From assembly GCF_032452875.1 (NCBI RefSeq), contig NC_083880.1, positions 58,664,829-58,728,828 on the forward strand: a DNA stretch of 64,000 bases, read 5' to 3'. This document shows, piece by piece, positions 51,501 to 57,476 of the stretch (position 1 is the first letter of the stretch; each line of letters opens with the position of its first letter). Source of the DNA: Bos javanicus (taxonomy: Eukaryota > Chordata > Mammalia > Artiodactyla > Bovidae). The notes under the pieces are model-generated. The model was not told the origin of the DNA, did no database searches, and was given only the letters and a program-made list of their open reading frames with translations. The position numbers and the translations under genes were made by a program.

Positions 51501-52960
51501 CATGGAATATCACTGATTTTCATAAAATCCGGGATCCAGTCTTTAAATTTTCAAGCCTCGCTTCATAGAGTAAAGACAGTCCAGAAAAATAAATGTTGTC
51601 TTCTCACTGACACCTATGATTTTTAAAATAGTTAAAGACGAGCTGGATTTTGGCTAGACCTAAACACAACAGAAAGCAGTCTCCTTTAAAAAGCTGTCTT
51701 GTTTGTACAAACTGTGTGAGGCACGCGATCTTCCCTGCGTCCTGTGTCTTTAGCCGTGGGTTTTCCAGGCCGTTCCTGGCAACAATGACTTGCCCCCTGC
51801 TGTGTCGTTTCCCTCTCCCCTCTACAGGGCAACATGCACAGACACTCCAAAAAATGTAACTCTGGGCAGGAAACGCCGACCCCCGTGGAAAAAGAAAGAG
51901 CAATGAAGAGGAAGCCCTCCAGCCCAAGAGAGCCAGCCAAGGAAGACGGTACCTCCTTTTAAACCAGTCGGGTTTTATTCCACAGTGGTTTCTGGTCGTA
52001 TGTTTCCCTGGGTGCCGGGAGTTACTGTGAAAGGGAAGCCTCAGTGCCCGACTCAGGCAGGCGCCTGGTCCTACCAGTGCTGCTACTGCCGCCGCAGTGG
52101 GTGGGTTGGTAAAGTGGGGGCGATGATGGCAGTGAGGAATCAGAGAGGAATGAGCCTGGGGGCCCGGTGGATCCACACCCCCGTCTCATGGGGTCCTGGC
52201 TGGACCTGTGAGCCAGGCGGTGACGTCCTTGGCCACTCTGGTGGGCTGTCCCTGGGCCTGGTGGAGCTGATGGCCACCATGTCCATCTCCTGGGGCTGCT
52301 ACAGCAAATGACTGTGTTGTTGTCATTGTTTAGTCACTCAGTCGTGTTCTACTTTCTGTGACCCTGGACTGCAGCACTAGACTGCCCTGTCGTTCACCAT
52401 CTCCTGGAGCTTGCTCAAATTCATGTCCATTAAGTCGGTGATGCTATCCAACCATCTTGTCCTCTGCCTTCCCCTTCACTTACCATGAATCTTTCCCAGC
52501 ATCAGGGTCTTTTCCAGCACTTCGCATCAGGTGGCCGAAGTATACTCCTTCCAATGAGTATTCCCAGTTGATTTCCTTTAGGATTGACTGGTTTGATTTC
52601 CTTGCTGTTCAGAGGACTCTCAGGAGTCTTCTCCAGCACCACATTTGTACTGTTCTATAAACGGAAGGATTGCTTTCTAAAACGCTTACTGCTGTGCTAA
52701 AAATTCAGCAGTCAGTTCCAAGATACAGTTGCACCGTCTATCAATTTTAATTTCTCGGCTTTATTTTAAATATACCAACCCTGTGCCTTTTTCCCCAAGA
52801 AGCTGCAGCCAAGGAGGTATCCCTGGTGAGTGGAGAGCTGTACCCAGGAGAGATGGTGCCCATTGACTTCTTAGAAGCCAAGACCGGAGGTGAGGACCTG
52901 GAGCAGGACCTGGAGCAGGACCTGACCTGTGACATGATCCTGGCCTTGATGAATAAGTGA
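30032..52960 (+). CDS. CTCFL: CTCFL (BORIS), CTCF-like 11-zinc-finger DNA-binding protein; ten coding exons
   Basis: Germline-restricted nuclear paralogue of CTCF that binds CTCF-type sites and acts in male germ cells and as a cancer-testis factor. Coding exons are 30032-30595, 31343-31568, 33463-33633, 33945-34078, 38514-38634, 39179-39328, 42310-42470, 43872-44054, 51828-51948 and 52800-52960. Every junction has GT/AG borders and matching phase, giving 1,992 nt, that is 663 residues plus TGA, the same length I recall for human CTCFL. The N-terminal region (1-268) is acidic. Eleven zinc fingers span residues 269-580; the last is C2HC (C560, C563, H576, C580). A basic stretch and an acidic tail ending [11 protein letters not shown] follow. 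No frameshift or lost zinc ligand is seen. The start ATG has A at -3 and G at +4. All introns carry SINE or LINE insertions. Identification is by family knowledge, especially the characteristic CTCF/CTCFL finger sequences. Confidence 0.97.
30655..30795 (+). mobile_element. Bov-tA SINE, 5'-truncated
   Basis: TTCCCTGGGTTGGGGAGATC to AATGACTGAGGGACTAAC, in the intron just after coding exon 1. Confidence 0.88.
30846..31034 (+). mobile_element. CHR-type SINE
   Basis: GGGGACTTCTCAGGTGGTCA, GGTTTGATTCCTGG and a tail CACATCC plus A-run. The same subtype as the element at the window start. Confidence 0.85.
31343..31568 (+). CDS. CTCFL: CTCFL coding exon 2 (residues 189-264)
   Basis: The acceptor is TGTATTAG|CTCCAG and the donor AAAGG|GTAGGC. 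The exon encodes [15 protein letters not shown] through [15 protein letters not shown] to KNRNKAK, homologous to the segment before the fingers in human CTCFL. It ends in phase 1, with one base of codon 264. The region remains acidic up to a short basic run just before finger 1. Confidence 0.93.
31808..32031 (+). mobile_element. Bov-tA SINE with 12-bp target-site duplication
   Basis: ATTTCCAAGGTGGCTCAGTG to CAACTAAACAACAGCAACAG. Flanked by ATAGAAGCTTGG at 31796-31807 and 32032-32043. GTTGGGTTGGGAAGTTGAT near 31862 is an internal duplication. Confidence 0.93.
32425..33350 (-). mobile_element. L1 fragment, antisense, interrupted by a CHR SINE
   Basis: TTTGACCTATTGGTCCTTTA, TATTCTGTCAGATAGG and GAGTGGGTTGTTGAAGTCTC are antisense L1 ORF2 phrases. 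The element resumes at about 33230 with TTCTTATCTGTCTCTTGTAA and AGTATAGCCACCC. Confidence 0.85.
32955..33226 (-). mobile_element. CHR-type SINE, antisense, inside the L1
   Basis: TTTTTGACTGCGAGGGCTTT, GCTCTGCAGCTGGTGGGATC and GAGTCACCCGGGAAGCCC. Confidence 0.82.
33463..33633 (+). CDS. CTCFL: CTCFL coding exon 3: zinc fingers 1 and 2 (residues 264-321)
   Basis: The acceptor is CCTCCCGCAG|AAGTAA and the donor ACAG|GTAAAC. Finger 1 ligands are C271, C274, H287 and H291; finger 2 ligands are C299, C302, H315 and H319. The linkers are STEKPH and THTG. Finger 2 carries [13 protein letters not shown], identical to the human protein as I recall it. Confidence 0.96.
33945..34078 (+). CDS. CTCFL: CTCFL coding exon 4: zinc finger 3 and first half of finger 4 (residues 321-365)
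   Basis: The acceptor is GCTTTTACAG|GAACCA and the donor GTAGAA|GTAAGTT. Finger 3 (C327, C330, H343, H348) has the family signature [17 protein letters not shown]356 and C359 of finger 4 lie here and its histidines in the next exon. Fingers 3-7 form the core-motif reader in CTCF and CTCFL. Confidence 0.96.
34605..34888 (-). mobile_element. CHR-type SINE, antisense
   Basis: GTGCTGGGTCTTCGTTGCTG, GGGCACGTGGGCTTCAGGAA and TTCTTAACCACTGGACTGC. Confidence 0.85.
35190..35830 (-). mobile_element. LTR-like segment of an endogenous retrovirus, antisense, split by a SINE
   Basis: Begins TGTGGGGTCCAGCTGCTCG. An antisense poly(A) signal (TTTATT) lies near 35260, and GAGGGTGAGAGCCTTTATAAA follows. This resembles a bovine solo LTR; boundaries and class are uncertain and no viral gene is seen. 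Confidence 0.45.
35270..35465 (+). mobile_element. Bov-tA SINE inside the LTR-like segment
   Basis: TGCCAGCATAGCCCAGTCAG to AGACACACTTAGGGACTAAA, slightly shortened at the tRNA B-box region. Confidence 0.9.
36060..36270 (-). mobile_element. Bov-tA SINE, antisense
   Basis: GAAAGTGAAAGTGTGAGTCG to GTCTGAGCCACCAGAGAAG. Near-duplicates ATAGGATCCTG and ATAGGCTCCTG flank it. Confidence 0.92.
36512..36720 (+). mobile_element. Bov-tA SINE with 9-bp target-site duplication
   Basis: GGGCTTCCCTGGTGGCTCAG to GCCTATATGACTAACACTT. Flanked by TTCTTTGAT at 36503-36511 and 36721-36729. Confidence 0.94.
36842..37140 (+). mobile_element. CHR-type SINE, long form
   Basis: GGGACTTCCCTGGTGGCGCA, AGATCCCACAGGCCACAGAG, GAAGACCCAGTCC and an A-rich tail. 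Confidence 0.9.
37529..37805 (+). mobile_element. CHR-type SINE, long form, with 13-bp target-site duplication
   Basis: TGGTGGTACAGAGGACAAGA to CCCGATGCATTCAGAAATAA. Flanked by AAAGTTACTTCTC at 37516-37528 and 37806-37818. Confidence 0.92.
37876..37986 (-). mobile_element. CHR-type SINE head, antisense
   Basis: TTCGCTGTGGGTTGTGGCAT, CCCTGACCAGGGATTGAACC and CACTGGATCACCAGGGAAAT. Confidence 0.8.
38514..38634 (+). CDS. CTCFL: CTCFL coding exon 5: end of finger 4 and finger 5 (residues 366-406)
   Basis: The acceptor is TTTACCAG|GCAAGC and the donor TTCAG|GTAGGA. It encodes [19 protein letters not shown] and then finger 5 (C384, C387, H400, H404). It follows a 4.4-kb intron filled with SINEs and an LTR-like segment. 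A Bov-tA SINE begins about 55 bp after the donor. Confidence 0.96.
38689..38893 (+). mobile_element. Bov-tA SINE just after coding exon 5
   Basis: GGCTTCCCAGTACAGAACCC to GACTGGGCGACTGAGCACAC. Confidence 0.9.
39179..39328 (+). CDS. CTCFL: CTCFL coding exon 6: finger 6 and most of finger 7 (residues 406-456)
   Basis: The acceptor is CATGTCCCAG|GTGAGA and the donor CTGC|GTGAGT. Finger 6 ligands are C412, C415, H428 and H433, with the motif [16 protein letters not shown]. The first half of finger 7 (C442, C445) ends at ARKSDLR. The exon is notably GC-rich compared with its introns. Confidence 0.96.
39350..39685 (-). mobile_element. L1 3' end, antisense, split by a SINE
   Basis: CATTGGCGTGTAGTTGCTTT before the SINE, and AGCTGCTTTACAGTACAATG with AGCTATATGTATTCATATAT after it. 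Confidence 0.75.
39389..39595 (+). mobile_element. Bov-tA SINE inserted in the L1
   Basis: GAGCTTTCCCGGTGGCTCAG to GCAAGACTTGAATATGATAG, with a diverged 3' end. Confidence 0.9.
39822..39838 (-). promoter_or_regulatory. Candidate CTCF/CTCFL site in CTCFL intron
   Basis: The reverse complement reads GCCACAAGATGGCACTA. The core CCACAAGATGGCAC fits CCASYAGRKGGCRS except for A at the Y position, and the following TA also fits. It lies in the intron after coding exon 6. Sequence match only. Confidence 0.45.
41037..41175 (+). mobile_element. CHR-type SINE
   Basis: GGGACTCCTCTGGTGGCCCA, GGTCCAGGTTTGATCC and GTACAGCCAAATAAATATAT. Confidence 0.88.
41214..41414 (+). mobile_element. Bov-tA SINE
   Basis: CATCCTAGGCGACAGAGTGG to GCATGTGCACAGACACGCAC. 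A short deletion removes part of the CCCATGGACAGAG region. Confidence 0.88.
41790..42215. mobile_element. Mariner-type DNA transposon relic (HSMAR2-like), internally deleted
   Basis: GCTTTGCTTTATTGCACTCC, GTTTGTGGCAACCCTGCATT, TTTAGACACAATGCTACTGC and TGGTCTGAAAGAGAACCTGC follow the order of an HSMAR2-like mariner as I recall it. Most of the transposase is missing. Confidence 0.65.
42310..42470 (+). CDS. CTCFL: CTCFL coding exon 7: end of finger 7, finger 8, first half of finger 9 (residues 456-509)
   Basis: The acceptor is GCTTTTAG|GTGTCC and the donor AAGCAG|GTACTG. It completes finger 7 (H458, H463), then encodes finger 8 (C472, C475, H488, H492) and C500/C503 of finger 9. It ends in phase 0 at Q509. 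Confidence 0.96.
42868..43078 (-). mobile_element. CHR-type SINE, antisense
   Basis: TTTGGTTGTGCCGGGTCTTT, CGCGGTGGGTTCTCGTTGC and AGTAGTTGCGGCACGAAAAC. The head is missing. Confidence 0.82.
43632..43805 (+). mobile_element. Bov-tA SINE, internally shortened
   Basis: GGCTTCCCCAGTGGCTCAGC to CGACTGAGTGACTAAACACA, lacking the usual GAATCCCATGGACAGAG block. Confidence 0.9.
43872..44054 (+). CDS. CTCFL: CTCFL coding exon 8: end of finger 9, finger 10, first half of finger 11 (residues 510-570)
   Basis: The acceptor is GCCTTCTAG|GAACGT and the donor CGCTGG|GTAAGC. It starts [17 protein letters not shown] and carries finger 10 (C528, C531, H544, H549) and C560/C563 of finger 11. It ends in phase 0 at W570, before a 7.8-kb intron packed with L1 and BovB. 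Confidence 0.96.
44485..44890. repeat. Ancient interspersed repeat, family uncertain
   Basis: TTAGTTATCTATGGCATAAC, TCTGTGGGTCAGGAAGTTGG and GAAGGCTTGACGAGGGCTGG are phrases of a widespread old mammalian repeat (LTR- or DNA-type). Confidence 0.6.
45325..45835 (+). mobile_element. L1 fragment, sense
   Basis: GCAAAGGATCTAAGTAGACA and TTTCTCCAAAGAAGATATAC, then TACACAGCCGTTCACAGCAG and CTGCCCAAATGTCTATCAAC, from the ORF2 3' region. Confidence 0.87.
45836..46432 (-). mobile_element. BovB LINE 3' segment, antisense, ~600 bp
   Basis: TTGTTGTTGTTCAGTTGCCA through CTTTCCCAGCATCAGGGTC and AACTCTCACATCCATACATG to GTGATTTTGGAGCCCAGG. The minus-strand reading is the C-terminal part of the RTE reverse transcriptase, broken. 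Confidence 0.9.
46433..46978 (+). mobile_element. L1 fragments, sense
   Basis: GACTCAGTGCCATTCCCATC and TGATTCCAAGGTTTACAGAG are L1 ORF2 phrases. The left part (about 46433-46650) is a different L1 section. Confidence 0.8.
46979..47206 (+). mobile_element. CHR-type SINE within L1
   Basis: GGACTTCCCGGATAGTCCAG, GATCCCACATGCTGCAGGGC and AAGACCCGATGCAGCCAACT. Confidence 0.87.
47207..47835 (+). mobile_element. L1 ORF2 fragment, sense (continuation)
   Basis: ATATTGGTGCAAGAACAGAC, GATCAATGGAACAGAATAGA and TTGGAGAAAAGATAATCTTT continue the ORF2 order. Confidence 0.87.
47836..48968 (-). mobile_element. BovB antisense LINE split by a sense BovB copy
   Basis: Antisense halves lie at 47836-48131 and about 48608-48968; they join in the middle of the consensus. 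Between them lies a sense copy (see next entry). Confidence 0.85.
48132..48607 (+). mobile_element. BovB 3' segment, sense, nested in antisense BovB
   Basis: AAGGTCCATCTAAAGATCAA through TTGGACTGCAAGGAGGTCC to GAGCGATTGAACTGAACTG. The nested arrangement makes a long imperfect inverted repeat with its host element. Confidence 0.87.
48969..49795 (+). mobile_element. L1 ORF2 3' region, sense
   Basis: CATCAAGGAAATGCAAATTC, ACCAGATGCTGGCAAGGATG and GTGGATGGATACATAAACTG, ending in an A-run at about 49760-49774. Confidence 0.87.
49800..50330 (+). mobile_element. L1 3' UTR, sense, split by a SINE
   Basis: CATGGAATTGACGTATATAC, GGTTAACAGTGGGAAGCTGC and TCAGTGCTCTGTGATGACC, then after the SINE CACTTTGCTGCATAGCAG. 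Confidence 0.85.
50054..50270 (+). mobile_element. Bov-tA SINE with 10-bp target-site duplication
   Basis: GGCTTACCCGGTGGCTCAGC to GAGCACGCGGGCATGCAC. AGCTGATTCA lies on both sides (50044 and 50271). Confidence 0.93.
50559..50773 (-). mobile_element. Bov-tA SINE, antisense
   Basis: GTGTGCTAAGTCACTCAGTC to ACCACTGGTGCCGTCTGGGA. Confidence 0.92.
51013..51135. mobile_element. Old hAT/Charlie-type DNA transposon fragment (probable)
   Basis: TTTTTCTGTAAAGGGCCAGA, AATGTACATATTTTCAGCTT and GCTACTCAAGTCTGCTGTTG resemble a common hAT MITE. Confidence 0.6.
51136..51827. other. CTCFL intron 9 3' end, unique
   Basis: No repeat recognised. It ends in the pyrimidine tract and acceptor of coding exon 9. 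Confidence 0.5.
51828..51948 (+). CDS. CTCFL: CTCFL coding exon 9: end of finger 11 and basic linker (residues 571-611)
   Basis: The acceptor is CCCTCTACAG|GGCAAC and the donor GAAGACG|GTACCT. It supplies H576 and C580, so finger 11 is of the C2HC type as in the family. A lysine/arginine-rich stretch ([16 protein letters not shown]) follows that could act as a nuclear localisation signal; that role is inferred. Confidence 0.92.
52316..52650 (-). mobile_element. BovB 3' segment, antisense, in the last intron
   Basis: TTGTTTAGTCACTCAGTCGT, ATCTTTCCCAGCATCAGGG and TTCCTTTAGGATTGACTGG, with small deletions. Confidence 0.88.
52800..52960 (+). CDS. CTCFL: CTCFL coding exon 10: acidic C-terminal tail and stop (residues 611-663)
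   Basis: The acceptor is TTTTCCCCAAG|AAGCTG. It encodes [18 protein letters not shown] and ends [11 protein letters not shown] with TGA at 52958-52960, similar to the human end TCEMLLNTMDK. A 12-bp unit GACCTGGAGCAG is repeated in tandem at 52895-52918, giving [10 protein letters not shown]. Confidence 0.92.
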
Positions 52961-53258
52961 CAGGAGGCAGGATTCAGTCTCATAGCCACAGAATTGTTAC
53001 ATAGAGTTACAAGGTTTTAGCACTGTGTTTGAAACAATTGAATTCATCATAGGGAATTATCATAATTTTTTCTAGAGCTTGTGGTAGTGCCTAGAATTGT
53101 TTGCCTATTTTCAACTGGATGTTGCAAAACATTGCAGGTATTTGATAAAGGGCGCAAATCCTGAATTGGAGGATAAAACCTCAAACCTATGAATTCATTT
53201 GCTTGATGCAATGTGGCCCATGATGAACGAGCAATAATTTTTGGATAATTGTTATTTC

Positions 53259-53336
53259 CATCATAGTATAGACTTATTTAGACATCATAGTATAGAAGTA
53301 TAGACTTATATAGACATCATAGTATAGAAGTATTTT
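53259..53336 (+). repeat. Short imperfect tandem repeat in the 3' UTR
   Basis: TCATAGTATAGA recurs three times, at about 53260, 53284 and 53314, with ~24-32 bp spacing and ACTTAT(A/T)TAGACA between copies. It is a small AT-rich minisatellite that could vary in length between animals. Confidence 0.7.
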
Positions 53337-53501
53337 AGTGCTTCAGCAAATAGTGTCAAACATGGGAAACTGTAGGTTACCTTGTACACACCCATGATAT
53401 TTCCGATATTATGAGTTTTAACGTTAAAGACTACTTTTATGTCCATTTTTTTAATATAAATAAATTTTCTGTAAAATTTAAGGCTAAATTTAAAGTAATA
53501 T

Positions 53502-53507
53502 AATAAA
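53502..53507 (+). terminator. CTCFL: Alternative proximal polyadenylation signal AATAAA
   Basis: AATAAA within an AT-rich stretch about 540 nt after the stop; another AATAAA lies at 53459-53464. Downstream GT-richness is weaker than at 54668. Use of either would exclude the SINE from the mRNA. Confidence 0.35.
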
Positions 53508-53972
53508 ATGTAATGCTTTTAGTTAGTTTTAAATTCAACATGAAATATCTTAATGTTATTTTAAGAACTAAATAGAAATAAGAAACTTTAAACTGGAAAA
53601 TGTTGAGTAAATTTTTTTACTTTAGTTGATGAGCAAGACTCGATTTTAGATTTTGTATTCTTTCTTCATGTCATTCTTTGGCAAGTATGAAACCCCTCCC
53701 CACCCCCTTTATATTCCATTATTGCTTATTAATTACTAGATCAATTGGTCACCCTTTTGTTTTGCTAAAACACCTTTGTTTATATTTTTTAAATAATTGG
53801 CAGAGAAAAAACAAAAATCCAATAAGGCGAATGTGTACCTGTAAAGAATGTGTACTTTTTTAGAGCTCCCTATAATGAGTATTTCTCTTTTGCCAATTGA
53901 ATTTTCCCACATTTGAGTAGCACATGAAATGCCTCTTTTACTTAAAATTAACTAATACCTATCTTTATAGTG

Positions 53973-54181
53973 AGGGTTTCCCATGTGGCTCAGGGTACAG
54001 AACCCGCCTGCCAATGCAGGAGACGCGGGTTCGATCCCTGGGTGGGAAAGAGCTCCTGGAGGAGCAAATGACAACCCACTCCAGTATTTTTGCCTAGAGA
54101 ATCCCATGGACAGAGGGGCCCATTGGGCTGCAGTCCCTAGGATTGCAAAAGAGTCAAACATGACAGCAACTAAACAAGAAC
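53973..54181 (+). mobile_element. Bov-tA SINE within the CTCFL 3' UTR
   Basis: AGGGTTTCCCATGTGGCTCA to GACAGCAACTAAACAAGAAC. Flanked by TCTTTATA at about 53962 and 54184. Confidence 0.92.
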
Positions 54182-54289
54182 AGTCTTTATACTGAGTCAT
54201 ATTTTTCTTCTTAGCACAGCAACTGCCTTTGCTGTGAACTCTTCCCCTCCCATATTTTAAAATCATTGATAGGCCCTAAGTTCTTTTTT

Positions 54290-54430
54290 TTAGCTTTATT
54301 GAGATGTAATTGACAAATAAAATTGTAAGGTTTTTAAAGTGTACCTTCTGGTGACTTGATAAATAATTTGATGTACATACACATTGTAAAAGAATTTCTC
54401 CCATCTAATTAACTAAATTCAAATTCTTAA
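54290..54430 (-). mobile_element. Old L1 3' fragment, antisense
   Basis: TTTAGCTTTATTGAGATGTA, ATTGACAAATAAAATTGTA and TTTGATGTACATACACATTG are typical of old antisense L1 3' ends. Confidence 0.78.
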
Positions 54431-54667
54431 AATGCTGATCTGCTGTTAAAATACACCAAGTTCAGAAGGCCCATGTAAGGTGAACATATAGAAGCAATTT
54501 CCTAGCAGGAAAGGCTGTATATTCATTTTATGACAGTGAATTAATGGAAATCACACAATAAGACTTAAATCCCATGCTCTGCTGTATGCTACAATTGGAT
54601 CTATTTGAACTTCTATAATACTTTCTTATTCTTTGACTGTTGTTAAAAGATGTTTTTTGCAAAACTC

Positions 54668-54673
54668 AATAAA
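54668..54673 (+). terminator. CTCFL: Candidate distal CTCFL polyadenylation signal AATAAA
   Basis: AATAAA is followed about 20 nt later by the GT-rich tract TGCTGTCTTTTGTTATGTGT, the usual arrangement of signal, cleavage site and downstream element. It is the best of the candidates seen after the stop codon. Confidence 0.6.
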
Positions 54674-54714
54674 ATGAATTGACTTAAATTTGCTGTCTTT
54701 TGTTATGTGTGAAT

Positions 54715-55865
54715 GACGGTTCTAAAAAATGTTTTCTTTGTCCGATGAGAAGGTGGAGAAACTGAAACCCTTGTGCATTGTTGGTGAGCTTGTAAAATGG
54801 TGCAGATGCCAGATGCTATGGAAACAGTATGGTGGGTCCTCAAAAAATTAAAACTAGAATTACCACGTGATTCAGCAGTTTTGGGGAGAGACCCAAAAGA
54901 ATTGAAGCAGGGGATTGAAGAGATACTTGTATACCTGTGTTTATGGGAGCACCATTCACCATAGCCAGAAAGTGGAAGTAACCCAGGTGTCCATGGATAG
55001 ATGAATGGATAAGCCAGATGTGGTCTATCTATACAGTGGAATATCATTCAGCCTTAAAAAGGAAGGGAAATTTGACACCTGCTAGAAGGTGGGTGAACCT
55101 TGAAGATACTATTCATAGTGATATAAGCCGGTGATAAAAGGACAAATACTGTTTGTTTTCACTCGTGAGGTTCCTCAGTTCAGTTCAGTTCAGTCGCTCA
55201 GTCGTGTCCAACTCTTTGCGAACCCATGAATTGCAGCATGCCAGGCCTCCCTGTCCATCACCAACTCCTGGAGTTCATTCAAACTCACGTCCATCAAGTC
55301 GGTGATGCCATCCAGCCATCTCATCCTCTGTTGTCCCCTTCTCCTCCTGCCCCCAATCCCTCCCAGCATCAGAGTCTTTTCCAATGAGTCAACTCTTCGC
55401 ATGAGGTGGCCAAAATATTGGAGTTTCAGCTTCAGCATCAGTCCCTCCAATGAACACCCAGGACTGATCTTTAGGATGGACTGGTTGGATCTCCTTGCAG
55501 TCCAAAGGGCTCTCAAGAGTCTTCTCCAACACCACAGTTCAAAAGCATTAATTCTTCGGCACTCAGCTTTCTTCACAGTCCAACTCTCACATCCATACAT
55601 GACCACAGGAAAAACCATAGCCTTGACTAGATGGAGAGGAGTCAAATTCACAGAGACAGAAAGTAAGATGGTGGTTTGCAGGGGCTAGGGGGAGGGGGCA
55701 GGGGAGTTATTGTTTAATGGGGACAGTTTCAGTTTGGGAAGACAAGATGGGTTTTAGAGATTGGTTGCAAAGTGAACGTAATGAACCCTACTGAACTCCA
55801 CACTTAAAATGGTTAAGATGCTAAATTTCATATCATATTTTACTAAAATATTTTTTCAATTAAAG
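54715..55865 (+). mobile_element. L1 3' portion, sense, split by BovB
   Basis: ATGAGAAGGTGGAGAAACTG, TGGATAAGCCAGATGTGGTC, then after the BovB CACAGAGACAGAAAGTAAGA and ATGGTTAAGATGCTAAATTT. Confidence 0.85.
55171..55642 (-). mobile_element. BovB LINE 3' segment, antisense, young copy
   Basis: TTCAGTTCAGTTCAGTCGCT to ATAGCCTTGACTAGATGGA. On the minus strand 55190-55651 stays open for about 150 codons ([16 protein letters not shown] ... [15 protein letters not shown]), the C-terminal part of the RTE reverse transcriptase, with no catalytic domain. Confidence 0.92.
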
Positions 55866-55891
55866 AAAAAAAAAACAAGAAACGTGTTTGA

Positions 55892-56178
55892 TAATGGTTG
55901 CCGGGGGTAAGGATGGGAGGAAGAGATAGTTGGGAGTTTGGGATTGACATGTACCCACCGCTATGTTTAAAATGGATAACCAACAAGGGCCTACCGTGTA
56001 GCACAGGAAACTCTGCTCAGAGTTATGTGGCAGCCTGGATAGGAGAGGAGTTTGGGGACAATAGATACACATGTATGTATGGCTGAGTCCCTTTGCTATC
56101 CACCTGAAACTATCACAGCACTGTTAATCGGCTATGCTCCATAATCGGCTATGCTCCAATAGAAAATAAAAGTTTCAA
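55892..56178 (+). mobile_element. 5'-truncated L1 3' UTR with ~15-bp target-site duplication
   Basis: TAATGGTTGCCGGGGGTAAG to AAAATAAAAGTTTCAA. Flanked by AAGAAACGTGTTTGA (55877-55891) and AAGAAACATGTTTGA (56179-56193). A 17-bp TAATCGGCTATGCTCCA word is doubled near the end. Confidence 0.85.
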
Positions 56179-56411
56179 AAGAAACATGTTTGAAAAATTT
56201 AAGTCCAGTTGGTATGTAGACACCATCAAAAACTTCCTGGAAACAGTCTTTTTCGTAGGTTATTTGCAGAGTTTTGAACACATACCACCTGGATAAACTA
56301 TTCGGTAAAATTAAGTTCAGATGCCTGACTGGTGCCCAGACTCGCACCAGCTTTGAAATTTCCAAAAGGAAAAATTCCCAAAGCCTGTGGCAGGAGCAAT
56401 GACACAAGTGC

Positions 56412-56427
56412 CCACAAGAGGGCGATA
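56412..56427 (+). promoter_or_regulatory. Candidate CTCF site 3.5 kb downstream of the CTCFL stop
   Basis: CCACAAGAGGGCGATA fits the CTCF consensus apart from one core position and one flank position. It is in non-repetitive sequence between two L1 insertions, and its orientation is opposite to the promoter array. Confidence 0.45.
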
Positions 56428-56581
56428 GTTTCTTCCTTTTCAAACATGGAGCTGGACTCCAGTCCTTGGAGATGGTTAACAAACACAAGTTACAAAAAAG
56501 TCTTGGTGATTCGTTTGATCACTTTCGTACCACACAGAAAGATGAACAAAAATCTGTATGTCTTTTAATAGTAACAGGAGG

Positions 56582-57476
56582 GGAGAACAGTGTGGAGATT
56601 CCTTAAAAAACTGGAAATAGAACTGCCTTATGATCCAGCAATCCCACTGCTGGGCATACACACTGAGGAAACCAGAAGGGAAAGAGGCACGTGTACCCCA
56701 ATGTTCATCGCAGCACTGTTTATAATAGCCAGGACATGGAAGCAACCTAGATGCCCATCAGGAGATGAATGGATAAGAAAGCTGGGGTACATATACACAA
56801 TGGAGTATTACTCAGCCATTAAAAAGAATTCATTTGAATCAGTTCTAATGAGGTGGATGAAACTGGAGCCTATTATACAGAGTGAAGTAAGCCAGAAGGA
56901 AAAACACCAATAGAGTATACTAACGCATATATATGGAATTTAGAAAGATGATAAAAATAACCCTGTGTACGAGACAGCAAAAGAGACACTGATGTATAGA
57001 ACAGTCTTATGGACTCTGTGGGAGAGGGAGAGGGTGGGAAGATTTGGGAGAATGGCATTGAAACTTGTAAAATATCATGTATGAAACGAGATGCCAGTCC
57101 AGGTTCAATGCACGATACTGGATGCTTGGGGCTAGTGCACTGGGACGACCCAGAGGGATGGTATGGGGAGGGAGGAGGGAGGAGGGTTCAGGATGGGGAG
57201 CACATGTATACCTGTGATGGATTCATTTTGATATTTGGCAAAACTAATACAATTATATAAAGTTTAAAAACAAAATAAAATTTAAAAAAATAAAAAATAA
57301 AGGGGAGGCATATCTGAAGATAGTAAAGAAAAAAGCCAACAAAAGGTGAAAAATGTAGAGATATAATTATTAGTAGATTATAATTTACCAGTACTGATTT
57401 ATGAAATACGCAACCAGAATTGTCTTATGACCATTAAATACATTAAATATCTTCCCACCAGAAAAAAAAAAAAAAA
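56582..57476 (+). mobile_element. Young 5'-truncated L1 with probable 3' transduction
   Basis: L1 runs from GGAGAACAGTGTGGAGATTC (ORF2 end) to its own tail TTTAAAAAAATAAAAAATAA near 57301. About 159 bp of non-L1 sequence follows (57303-57461), then an A15 tract (57462-57476). Target-site duplications AGTAACAGGAGG lie at 56570-56581 and 57476-57487 (the first A is shared with the A-run). So the unique piece was inserted together with the L1. Confidence 0.85.

Larger units (their letters stand above)
52961..54690 (+). other. CTCFL: CTCFL 3' UTR (inferred)
   Basis: AT-rich sequence between the stop codon and the best downstream poly(A) signal. It contains an imperfect ~24-32 bp repeat (53259-53336, built on TCATAGTATAGA), a complete Bov-tA SINE at 53973-54181 and an antisense L1 piece at 54290-54430. 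The true end depends on which poly(A) signal is used. Confidence 0.6.

Noticed and set aside
55190..55651. Minus-strand ~153-codon protein gene
   Set aside because: It is the C-terminal fragment of the BovB reverse transcriptase in a truncated LINE.
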